Assembly (NCBI RefSeq): GCF_044344315.1
Contig: NZ_JBIJDC010000131.1
Coordinates: 1 to 11,952, forward strand
From: Zoogloea sp044344315
Lineage (GTDB): Bacteria > Pseudomonadota > Gammaproteobacteria > Burkholderiales > Rhodocyclaceae
Direction: 5' to 3'
Length of the DNA: 11,952 bases
This document shows, in pieces, positions 1-6,525 of the stretch. Positions within the stretch are counted from its first letter, which is position 1, and every line of letters begins with the position of its first letter. The notes below the pieces were generated by a model. The model saw nothing but the letters and a program-made list of their open reading frames with translations, searched no databases and was not told the origin of the DNA. A program made the translations under genes and the position numbers.

Positions 1-308
1 TCGCGGCCATCGAAAAGCTGCTGGCCGAATGGAGACCCGCCTCCCTGGTGGTCGGGCTGCCGGTTCACCTCGACGGCACCGAACACGCCATGACGGTCCG
101 CTGCCGGCGCTTCGCCAACCAGCTCCACGGCCGCTACGGCCTGCCGGTGGCCCTGGTGGACGAGCGCCTGTCCTCCGCCGAGGCCGAGGAGCGCCTCGCC
201 GAGGCCGGGCACCACGGCTGGCGCAAGCAAAAGCCCCGGCTGGATTCCGCGGCCGCCCAGATCATCCTGCTCCAGTACTTTGAAAGTGCCCGACATGCAG
301 CTTCCTGA
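1..308 (+). CDS. ruvX: RuvX/YqgF family RNase H-fold nuclease (3' part, start outside window)
   Basis: This is the C-terminal part of a YqgF/RuvX protein; the reading frame is open from base 3 and stops with TGA at 306-308. Visible family landmarks are VGLPVHLDGT, the VDERLSS segment carrying a conserved acidic active-site residue, and the closing DSAAAQIILLQYF segment with the second conserved Asp. The family has an RNase H fold and is described as a putative Holliday-junction resolvase that also acts in 16S rRNA 5'-end processing; it is cytoplasmic. Roughly the last 100 of the usual 140-150 residues are present. The end overlaps the start of pyrR by 14 nt, so the two are probably co-transcribed and translationally coupled. 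The ruvX-pyrR-pyrB order is a recurrent proteobacterial arrangement, and yqgE would be expected just upstream, outside the window. The identity is secure, but the start cannot be seen. Confidence 0.93.
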   Translation, partial: AAIEKLLAEWRPASLVVGLPVHLDGTEHAMTVRCRRFANQLHGRYGLPVALVDERLSSAEAEERLAEAGHHGWRKQKPRLDSAAAQIILLQYFESARHAAS

Positions 309-795
309 AGCCGATCAGCTCATCGCCGCGCTGGCCGAGTCCATGCGCCCCCGCGTCACCCCCGACACCTGCCTGGTGGGCATCCACACAGGCGGCGTGT
401 GGCTGGCCGAGCGCCTTCACGCCCTGCTCGGTCTGTCCCAGCCGCTGGGCAGCATCGACGTGAGCTTCTACCGCGACGACTACTCGGCCAAAGGCCTGCA
501 TCCCCAGCCCCGGGGCTCGCGCATCCCCTTCGACGTCGAAAGCAGCCACATCGTTATCGTCGACGACGTGCTCTACACCGGCCGCACCACCCGCGCCGCC
601 CTCAACGAACTGTTCGACTACGGCCGTCCCGCCCGGGTGGACCTGGCGGTGCTAGTCGACCGCGGCGGTCGCGAGCTGCCCATCGCGGCGAGCTTCTGTG
701 CCCTGACCCTGCCGGCTCCCCTGCCCGCCGGGCAAAACCTCCAACTTGAGCGCGACGACTCCGGCGCCCTCACCCTGAGGCTGATCCATGCGTAA
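295..795 (+). CDS. pyrR: PyrR: PRPP-binding regulator / uracil phosphoribosyltransferase
   Basis: PyrR belongs to the type I phosphoribosyltransferases. It converts uracil plus PRPP to UMP and, in Bacillus, also binds pyr mRNA to control attenuation. The 166-residue protein has the PRPP-binding signature VIVDDVLYTGRTT at residues 87-99, including the paired Asp residues 90-91, as well as the GIHTGG loop and the SFYRDDYS segment typical of PyrR. I chose ATG 295 because GAAAG at 282-286 lies 8 nt upstream. A TTG at 280 in the same frame would add five residues and has no better support. The gene overlaps ruvX by 14 nt at its start and pyrB by 8 nt at its end, so it is an inner operon gene. I see no attenuator or PyrR-binding hairpin in this stretch. 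Whether it regulates or only salvages uracil here is open; any control site would lie upstream of the window. Confidence 0.93.
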   Translation: MQLPEADQLIAALAESMRPRVTPDTCLVGIHTGGVWLAERLHALLGLSQPLGSIDVSFYRDDYSAKGLHPQPRGSRIPFDVESSHIVIVDDVLYTGRTTRAALNELFDYGRPARVDLAVLVDRGGRELPIAASFCALTLPAPLPAGQNLQLERDDSGALTLRLIHA

Positions 796-1747
796 TCCCC
801 AACTCAACAAGCACGGCGAACTGCAGCACCTGCTGACCCTCGACGGCCTGCCCCGCGCCATCATCACCCAGATCCTCGACACCGCCGCGCCCTTCACCGA
901 AGTGGCCGAGCGGGAGGTCAAGAAGCTGCCCCTGCTGCGCGGCAAGAGCGTGTTCAACCTGTTCTTCGAGAACAGCACGCGCACCCGCACTACCTTCGAA
1001 ATCGCCGCCAAGCGCCTGTCGGCCGACGTGATCAACCTCAACGTCGCCACCTCGTCCACCAAGAAGGGCGAGACCCTGCTCGACACCGTAGACAACCTGT
1101 GCGCCATGCACGCCGACATGTTCGTGGTGCGCCACGAATCCAGCGGCGCCCCGCACCTGATCGCCCAGCACCTGGAAAACACCGGCCGCGACCACATCCA
1201 CGTGGTCAATGCCGGCGACGGGCGCCACGCCCACCCCACCCAGGGGCTGCTGGACATGTACACCATCCGGCACTACAAGAAGGAATTCCACAACCTCACC
1301 GTCGCCATCGTCGGCGACGTGCTCCACTCCCGCGTGGCGCGCTCCCAGATCGCGGCGCTGACCACCCTGGGCGTGCCCGAGGTCCGCGTCATCGGCCCGC
1401 GCACCCTGCTCCCCACTGACGTGGAAAAGATGGGCGTGCGCTACTGCGCCACCATGGAAGAAGGCCTGAAGGACGTGGACGTGGTGATGATGTTGCGCCT
1501 GCAGAACGAACGCATGAACGGCGCCTTGCTGCCCAGCCCGCAGGAGTTCTTCAAGGTCTGGGGCCTCACCGCCGACAAGCTGGCCCTGGCCAAGCCCGAC
1601 GCCATCGTGATGCACCCCGGCCCCATGAACCGCGGCGTAGAGATCGACTCCGCCGTGGCCGACGGCAACCAGGCCGTGATCCTGCCCCAGGTCACCTTCG
1701 GCATCGCCGTACGCATGGCGGTGATGAGCATGCTCGGCAGCCACTGA
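788..1747 (+). CDS. pyrB: Aspartate carbamoyltransferase catalytic subunit
   Basis: This enzyme condenses carbamoyl phosphate with L-aspartate to give N-carbamoyl-L-aspartate, the committed step of pyrimidine synthesis, in the cytoplasm. The 319-residue protein is complete. The carbamoyl-phosphate loop STRT is at residues 63-66 (ENSTRTRTTF context). The 80s-loop equivalent SSTKKGET supplies the Ser and Lys that reach into a neighbouring active site. HPTQ is at 149-152, the RLQNERM segment carries the Arg and Gln for aspartate binding, and HPGPMNRG starts at His276. All catalytic residues I can check are present. ATG 788 overlaps the pyrR stop and has GAGG at 777-780, 7 nt upstream. No regulatory pyrI is present; instead a dihydroorotase-like gene starts 14 nt after the stop. 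This is the gene order of the Pseudomonas-type ATCase, a dodecamer of six PyrB and six inactive PyrC'. Confidence 0.96.
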   Translation: MRNPQLNKHGELQHLLTLDGLPRAIITQILDTAAPFTEVAEREVKKLPLLRGKSVFNLFFENSTRTRTTFEIAAKRLSADVINLNVATSSTKKGETLLDTVDNLCAMHADMFVVRHESSGAPHLIAQHLENTGRDHIHVVNAGDGRHAHPTQGLLDMYTIRHYKKEFHNLTVAIVGDVLHSRVARSQIAALTTLGVPEVRVIGPRTLLPTDVEKMGVRYCATMEEGLKDVDVVMMLRLQNERMNGALLPSPQEFFKVWGLTADKLALAKPDAIVMHPGPMNRGVEIDSAVADGNQAVILPQVTFGIAVRMAVMSMLGSH

Positions 1748-1761
1748 AACGGATCCGCACG

Positions 1762-3039
1762 ATGAACATCCTTATCCAGAACGGCCGCCTGATTGACCCG
1801 GCCAACAAGATCGACGCCCCTCAGGACCTCTTCATCGCCGACGGCAAGATCGTCGGTGTCGGGTCTGCCCCGGCAGGCTTCAGCGCTGCGAAGACCATCG
1901 ACGCCAGCGGCCTCGTCGTCGCCCCCGGCCTGATCGACCTGGCCGCCCGGCTCCGTGAGCCCGGCTTCGAATACAAGGCCACCCTCGAATCCGAAATGGA
2001 CGCCGCCATGGCCGGTGGCGTCACCAGCCTGGCCATCCCGCCCGACACTGATCCGGTACTGGACGAACCCGGCCTGGTCGAGATGCTGTGCTACCGGGCC
2101 AAGAAGCTTAACCGTGCGCACGTCTATCCCGTGGGCGCGCTGACCATCGGCCTGAAGGGCGAGCAGCTCTCCGAGATGGCCGAGCTGGTGGAAGCCGGCT
2201 GCGTGGCCTTCAGCCAGGCCAATACACCCATCCTCGACACCCGGGTGCTGTCCCGGGCCATGCTCTACGCCGCCACCTTCGGTTTCCGGATCTGGCTGCA
2301 GCCCATCGACCCCTACCTGGCCCGGGGCGGTGTTGCCCACGACGGCGAGGTCGCGTCCCGGCTCGGTCTCCCGGGCCTCCCGGCCAGTGCCGAGATCATT
2401 GCCCTATATACCTACCTGCGCCTGGCCCGTCAGACCGGCGCGCGCCTGCACATCACCCGCGTGTCCTGTGCCGAAAGCCTCGACCTGATCGAGCAGGCCC
2501 GCAAGGACGGGGTGGACGTGAGCTGCGACGTGGCCGCCCACCATCTGCACCTGTGCGACATGGACATCGGCTACTTCAACCCTCACTGCCACGTGATCCC
2601 GCCCCTGCGCAGCCAGCGGGACCGCATCGCCCTGTCGAAGGCCCTGGCCGATGGACGCATCAACGCCATCTGCTCGGATCACACGCCGGTGGATGATGAT
2701 GCCAAGCAAGCCCCCTTCAGCGAGTCCGAGCCAGGCACCACCGGCCTTGAGTTACTCCTGCCCCTGACCCTGAAGTGGGCGGCCGAACACAAGCTGCCGC
2801 TGATCGACGCCCTCGCCCGGGTCACCTCGGAGGCGGCAAAAATTGCCGGCATCGCCAAGGGCGGTCACCTGTCGGTGGGTGCGCGGGCCGATATCTGCAT
2901 CTTCGATCCGGACTGTCACCAGCAGATCACCCGCGGCATGCTCAAGAGTCAGGGCAAGAACACGCCCTTCCTGGGCCTTGAACTGCCGGGGCGGGTACGC
3001 TGTACGCTGGTCGAAGGCACGGTGATGTACGAAGCCTGA
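1762..3039 (+). CDS. pyrC': PyrC' (PyrX): dihydroorotase-like, metal-ligand-less ATCase partner
   Basis: This complete 425-residue amidohydrolase-fold protein is of the type I dihydroorotase family. It starts at ATG 1762 with GGA at 1751-1753, 8 nt upstream. The fold is well preserved (PGLID, LREPG, SDHTP, SVGARADI), but the zinc site is gone. The HxH pair after PGLID reads Ala61 and Arg63. The bridging-carboxylate position in AFSQAN is Gln152/Ala153. The HCED-type His is Gln180 (WLQPID) and the HixH-type His is Arg233 (HITRVS). Only the last metal-site Asp, Asp306, remains. Hydrolase activity is therefore very unlikely. In Pseudomonas the corresponding PyrC' is a non-catalytic scaffold that PyrB needs for assembly and activity, and the adjacency here supports the same role. 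A separate catalytic pyrC should exist elsewhere in the genome. Automated annotation would probably call this an active dihydroorotase, which I think is wrong. Confidence 0.93.
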   Translation: MNILIQNGRLIDPANKIDAPQDLFIADGKIVGVGSAPAGFSAAKTIDASGLVVAPGLIDLAARLREPGFEYKATLESEMDAAMAGGVTSLAIPPDTDPVLDEPGLVEMLCYRAKKLNRAHVYPVGALTIGLKGEQLSEMAELVEAGCVAFSQANTPILDTRVLSRAMLYAATFGFRIWLQPIDPYLARGGVAHDGEVASRLGLPGLPASAEIIALYTYLRLARQTGARLHITRVSCAESLDLIEQARKDGVDVSCDVAAHHLHLCDMDIGYFNPHCHVIPPLRSQRDRIALSKALADGRINAICSDHTPVDDDAKQAPFSESEPGTTGLELLLPLTLKWAAEHKLPLIDALARVTSEAAKIAGIAKGGHLSVGARADICIFDPDCHQQITRGMLKSQGKNTPFLGLELPGRVRCTLVEGTVMYEA

Positions 3040-3076
3040 GTTTTATCCCGCGGAAAGGTCCTTCCATCCCAAGCAC

Positions 3077-3109
3077 AACGGCGCCTCATGGCGCCGTTTG
3101 TCGTTGTTT
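3077..3109 (+). terminator. Rho-independent terminator of the pyr operon
   Basis: A perfect 9-bp stem AACGGCGCC (3077-3085) pairs with GGCGCCGTT (3090-3098) around a TCAT loop. It is followed by a T-rich run (TTGTCGTTGTTT). It starts 37 nt after the pyrC' stop, the expected place for the operon end. Confidence 0.8.
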
Positions 3110-3138
3110 CGTCGACACAAGAATTTAACAAAACCCGC

Positions 3139-3165
3139 CGAACTTCCATTGGCATATGCCGATAA
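3139..3165 (+). promoter_or_regulatory. Candidate sigma28 (FliA)-type promoter for the diguanylate cyclase gene
   Basis: GCCGATAA at 3158-3165 matches the flagellar sigma28 -10 consensus exactly. Eleven bases upstream, CGAACTTC (3139-3146) matches the -35 consensus TAAAGTTT only at four of eight positions. Transcription would start near 3172, giving a leader of about 80 nt. The weak -35 keeps confidence moderate. I see no better sigma70 promoter in 3106-3254. Confidence 0.4.
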
Positions 3166-3254
3166 CACCCTCTCGGCGAGCATCGCTGGCCGACACAATA
3201 ATCAGATCAATCCACTGCGGACAACACCCGTAGCTTGGCGATTCAGGGAGAAGA

Positions 3255-4292
3255 ATGGTGATCAGCGGTTCAGTCGAGCAGGCTGCCGAGCGTTTGCGCA
3301 AGGCCGTCCCCATCATGGTGAAGCACGGGATTCCCGTGACCCCCCTCAATTACGCGCTCTGGTACACCTACGTCGCCAACGAGGATCCAACCCTGAACCA
3401 GCGTATCGACGACATCGTTGCCGCTTACGGCACCATTCCAGTGAGCAAGGCCGAGGACCTGTTCAAGGCTCACATTTCCCCCACGGGAAGCCACGAGACG
3501 GCCCTGGGACGCATGAAGGACGATCTGGAGAAGATGGTCCAGGGGATAGGAAAGGATCTCCATGCCACCATTGCCGGCACCCAGACCTTCAACTCGCTGC
3601 TCGACGAATGCAGTCGTGACTTGCGCGGGCCAACTTCCGTCAGCGCCTCCATTGATGACGTGTTCGGCACCGTGGAAAAGCTCCTGCAGGGCTCGACTGC
3701 CATGCATGAGAGCACCGCGCGCTTTGAGCAGCGTCTGAGCGCTGCCAACGCTGAAATCCGGCGCCTGCGTGACGAAATGGAAGCCCTGCGCCAGAACGCC
3801 ATGCATGACGAGCTGACCGGGGTCTACAATCGTAGAGCCTTCGACACCGAGCTCGGGCAGTTCATGGGTCAAGGTGACCGATCGCCGGTCATCCACTTGG
3901 CGATGCTGGATATCGACCATTTCAAGCGGTTCAATGATCGGTTTGGTCACCCGGTGGGCGATCGCGTCCTGAGTCTGGTCGGCGCTCAATTGAACAGCGT
4001 GGCCCGGGTGGGCGTATCCGTGTATCGCTACGGTGGCGAGGAGTTCGCGCTGATCTTCTGTGGCGGCACCGCTGCCAAAGCGGTAGAGCTGGCCGAAACC
4101 CTGCGCCTTTCCATCGAACGCCTGGTACTCAAGGACAGCCGCAGTGGCGAACGCCTGGCCCACATCACCGCCTCCATCGGACTGGCCAGCCGTCGCCCCG
4201 GCGAGTCGGCCGCCGATCTGCTGACGCGCAGCGACAAAGCCCTCTACGAGGCCAAAGCCAGTGGCCGCAACCGGCTTTGCCAGGCATCCTGA
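3255..4292 (+). CDS. Soluble GGDEF-domain diguanylate cyclase
   Basis: The protein is predicted to make the second messenger c-di-GMP from two GTP. It has 345 residues, no signal peptide and no membrane segment, so it should be cytoplasmic. Residues 1-130 form an alpha-rich N-terminal region with a conserved-looking PLNYALWYTYV patch near residue 30, which I do not recognise as a named sensor domain. A coiled-coil-like stretch (about 140-182) leads into the GGDEF domain (about 185-343). That domain has DELTGVYNRR at 185, the metal-binding Asp219/Asp221 in LDIDHFK, FND at 226-228, and the active-site loop GGEEF at 260-264. The catalytic residues look intact. The allosteric I-site RxxD reads RVGV (251-254), so its Asp is missing. 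AGGGAG at 3245-3250 precedes ATG 3255 by only 4 nt; GTG 3258 is an equally spaced alternative. The gene stands alone and converges on the M48 gene with a 24-nt gap. Confidence 0.92.
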   Translation: MVISGSVEQAAERLRKAVPIMVKHGIPVTPLNYALWYTYVANEDPTLNQRIDDIVAAYGTIPVSKAEDLFKAHISPTGSHETALGRMKDDLEKMVQGIGKDLHATIAGTQTFNSLLDECSRDLRGPTSVSASIDDVFGTVEKLLQGSTAMHESTARFEQRLSAANAEIRRLRDEMEALRQNAMHDELTGVYNRRAFDTELGQFMGQGDRSPVIHLAMLDIDHFKRFNDRFGHPVGDRVLSLVGAQLNSVARVGVSVYRYGGEEFALIFCGGTAAKAVELAETLRLSIERLVLKDSRSGERLAHITASIGLASRRPGESAADLLTRSDKALYEAKASGRNRLCQAS

Positions 4293-4316
4293 CACGCCAG
4301 CGGCTTGTGGCGAGAG

Positions 4317-5360
4317 TCAACGCGCCCGCAGGTGCCGGATGCGCTCATCCGTCAGGGGATGGGTCGAAAAATAGTCGGTCGGCGATGAAGCGGAGGCCAC
4401 GCCATCACGGTCCGCGCCCTGCCCGGCGCCGGCCGGCGCCTCCATCCGCTCCAGGATGTCGGCAAGGTGACCTGCCGACATCCCGTTATCCGTCATCAGG
4501 CGCGCTGCATGATCATCAGCCTCCCGCTCGAAGCGGCGGGAATAGCGCGCCTGTGACAAAGCCGCCGGCACCCCTGCCAGCAGGGCGCTGACGTCACCGA
4601 TATACCAGGCGGCAAACACGCCGACAGCAGAGCTTTCGATGGCCAAGCGCAAACCATGACGCTGACTGACATGGCCCATCTCGTGGGCCAGCACACCGAG
4701 GATCTCCTCGTCATTGCGGGCCAGGGCCACCAGTTCATCCGTCACCACGATCAAACCTGAGGGCAGGGCCAAGGCATTGGCCCCCATGCTCCGGCCGTGA
4801 CGGAAAAGCAACTGTGGAAGCACCACGGGCCCGTCGGCCTGCTTCAGGTTAACGAGGCGCGCAGACAGCGCCTGCTGACGGGCTAACGGCAACTGGCTCG
4901 GCCCAAAGACATTGGCATCCAGCATCGCTATCGTCTCATCGCTCACTCGCTTTGCCAGCTCCGCCGGGACTCTCGCTGCCACCTGACGGGCGACGCGGGG
5001 CAGCAGCCACTCGTGGGCCAGCACGAGACACGCGGCCAGCGCCACAAGGGATGCCAGCACCGCCGTCGGCGCGAACTGCCAGCGCACCACATGGGCGTCC
5101 CGGTGACCACTGCGCGCCAGCATGACCCGGAACGAGGCATCGTCGGGCACTTCACAATGGGCACCATCGGGAAAGCTGATCAGCCGCGGGGAGCGGCCCA
5201 GAGGCTCGGAGAGGCGCAGCTCGGCCAATGCGTCCCGCCGCTCGACGTCGTCGCCACGCAGCACCAGCTCACCGTTGGCGACCGAAAGCGATACGGGGCG
5301 GGCGCGAGACGAGCGTCCGTTGAAATACAGTGCCGACACAGCCGGATCGGGCGATTCCAT
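4317..5360 (-). CDS. Membrane-anchored M48 family zinc metalloprotease
   Basis: This 347-residue protein has an N-terminal beta-rich domain (about 1-90; probably the one Pfam lists as DUF7092), a single membrane segment at about 98-116, and an M48 peptidase domain. The zinc motif HEMGH is at 226-230 (LAHEMGHVSQRHG). The third ligand is expected to be Glu278 in FEREAD, followed by Asp282. A C-terminal STHPLTDERI segment, typical of M48 peptidases, is also present. All catalytic residues are present, so it is predicted to be active. Related M48 enzymes (HtpX, LoiP, BepA) take part in envelope protein quality control; the substrate here is unknown. ATG 5360 lies 3 nt after the stop of the upstream YjgN gene, with only a weak AGG close to the start, which suggests translational coupling. 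The orientation of the peptidase domain, cytoplasmic or periplasmic, cannot be settled from sequence alone. Confidence 0.88.
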   Translation of the reverse strand: MESPDPAVSALYFNGRSSRARPVSLSVANGELVLRGDDVERRDALAELRLSEPLGRSPRLISFPDGAHCEVPDDASFRVMLARSGHRDAHVVRWQFAPTAVLASLVALAACLVLAHEWLLPRVARQVAARVPAELAKRVSDETIAMLDANVFGPSQLPLARQQALSARLVNLKQADGPVVLPQLLFRHGRSMGANALALPSGLIVVTDELVALARNDEEILGVLAHEMGHVSQRHGLRLAIESSAVGVFAAWYIGDVSALLAGVPAALSQARYSRRFEREADDHAARLMTDNGMSAGHLADILERMEAPAGAGQGADRDGVASASSPTDYFSTHPLTDERIRHLRAR

Positions 5361-5363
5361 AAC

Positions 5364-6410
5364 CTAAAGCCCCACGTCCACGTCGAACATTTCTGCGCTT
5401 TCTTCGCCAATGGCGGCAAGATCAGCCTCGGCGAAGGCCACAAAATCGTCGAGATCTCCCCCCGGTAGCATCGAGATGCTCTGCAGGCGATACTTCATCA
5501 GGCGCAACTCGGCAAAGGGGCGATACAGGCCGAGACTGAAAATGACGCCCAGCAGGTTGGTCAGGGTGATGAAGGCCAGACGACGGCCGGACACGACGCT
5601 GCGAAACCGGTGCGGCCCAAGGCTCAGGCCGTTCCACACCGCGTTCTGCACTCGCGCCGCCACGAAAGGCGCCACACACAGCATCATCGCAAAACCGGCC
5701 AGCAAGGCCATACCGCCAAGCATCGTCAGCACCCGGGTCTCCGCCCCTTCGTCCATGGACAGACTCTCTGCAACGCCAAGGCCAAGCAAAAGGGTGGTCG
5801 CGAGGGTCACCCCGATGGCAACCACACCAGCCACGAGATAAATGCGATAGATCTCGGCCCGGGACAACGCGCACTGGAACTCGCTGCGCCCGAAAGCACT
5901 GCTGCCGTACTGATAGACCTTCAGGGCATGCACCCACAGGGGAAAGGCGAGGCCGAGGGAGATGAGAATCAGGAGGGGGAGCCCGAGAAAAACCACGTAG
6001 GCCTGCCTCACACCGCCCCTGAACACAAAACGCAGGCCACGATAACTGCTGTTGTGCATCCTGAAACACAGGGAGCGGTGTAGCAGCCAGGGCATCACTG
6101 CCATCAGGATCACGAAGACGATAGCGGCGACTATGGGCTCTGTCTCGGCCGAGATTTGATATGCCATGAACATCAGGAAGGCGAGCGTCCGCCCCTTGAG
6201 GATGGAGAGCGGCTCGCCGTGATAATCAAAGGCGGCACCGGCAAGTGAGGTATGCCGGTAAAAGAAGTGCATGCGGCGAACTTTGGCCCAGGCCGAGTAG
6301 ATTCCGAGGGTCAGGATGGTGAGCAGCAGATTCACCGCCCAGATGCCAAAATAATCCCTGCCCTGCCCGCTGAAGACAACCGGGAGCGCGTTTGTGTGTT
6401 TATCCATCAT
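5364..6410 (-). CDS. YjgN/DUF898 family polytopic inner-membrane protein
   Basis: This is a predicted multi-spanning membrane protein of about 348 residues with several long hydrophobic segments and a short acidic C-terminal tail rich in Asp and Glu. It resembles the DUF898 family (YjgN in E. coli), whose function is unknown. Two segments repeat the same pattern. Residues 27-51 and 285-309 both start with Asn-Leu-Leu, reach Gly-[Ile/Leu]-Tyr nine residues later, then show Ala, Arg and Met at matched spacing. This indicates an internal duplication. I placed the start at the paired ATG codons 6410/6407. The frame stays open to a GTG at 6494, but that codon lies inside the dctM terminator hairpin. 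No clear Shine-Dalgarno sequence precedes 6410, so the start is uncertain. The M48 protease gene follows after 3 nt; this pairing suggests a shared envelope role (inference). Confidence 0.85.
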   Translation of the reverse strand: MMDKHTNALPVVFSGQGRDYFGIWAVNLLLTILTLGIYSAWAKVRRMHFFYRHTSLAGAAFDYHGEPLSILKGRTLAFLMFMAYQISAETEPIVAAIVFVILMAVMPWLLHRSLCFRMHNSSYRGLRFVFRGGVRQAYVVFLGLPLLILISLGLAFPLWVHALKVYQYGSSAFGRSEFQCALSRAEIYRIYLVAGVVAIGVTLATTLLLGLGVAESLSMDEGAETRVLTMLGGMALLAGFAMMLCVAPFVAARVQNAVWNGLSLGPHRFRSVVSGRRLAFITLTNLLGVIFSLGLYRPFAELRLMKYRLQSISMLPGGDLDDFVAFAEADLAAIGEESAEMFDVDVGL

Positions 6411-6435
6411 GCAGGAAGACGTGAGAAATATGCGC

Positions 6436-6441
6436 ATTGTA
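6436..6441 (-). promoter_or_regulatory. Candidate -10 box for the YjgN-M48 operon
   Basis: Read on the minus strand, TACAAT lies about 25 nt upstream of the chosen start and just downstream of the dctM terminator. No convincing -35 box is found 16-18 nt further up, so the call is tentative. Confidence 0.3.
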
Positions 6442-6474
6442 TTTGCACAGCCTGCATTACCGCTGCCCTGAACG

Positions 6475-6504
6475 AAAAAACCCGGGGTTCTCACCCCGGG
6501 TTTT
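6475..6504 (-). terminator. Strong Rho-independent terminator after dctM
   Basis: A 12-bp stem with a 4-nt loop has arms AAAACCCGGGGT (6477-6488) and ACCCCGGGTTTT (6493-6504). Read on the minus strand it is followed by a run of six T (6480-6475), 22 nt after the dctM stop. The A/T-flanked stem could also act weakly in the other direction, but no plus-strand gene ends here. Confidence 0.9.
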
Positions 6505-6525
6505 CAAGCAGATCTGATCCAAAAA

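Noticed and set aside
770..1744. Long minus-strand open frame opposite pyrB (324 codons)
   Set aside because: It is the mirror of pyrB codon bias in a GC-rich genome. The product is rich in His, Val and Gly with no recognisable domain, and pyrB is certain.
3098..3619. Plus-strand frame overlapping the pyr terminator and the start of the cyclase gene
   Set aside because: It begins within the terminator, runs into the cyclase in another frame and has no family resemblance.
3270..4295. Minus-strand open frame of 341 codons opposite the diguanylate cyclase
   Set aside because: It covers the same span as a clear GGDEF gene and shows no family motif; it is an antisense artefact of codon bias.
4293..4316. 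Possible bidirectional terminator between the converging cyclase and M48 genes (CGCCA/TGGCG hairpin)
   Set aside because: The stem is only 5 bp with an 8-nt loop and no T tract on either strand.
6411..6494. Upstream extension of the YjgN protein to GTG 6494
   Set aside because: The codon lies inside the dctM terminator stem and the extra residues are not membrane-like or family-like.
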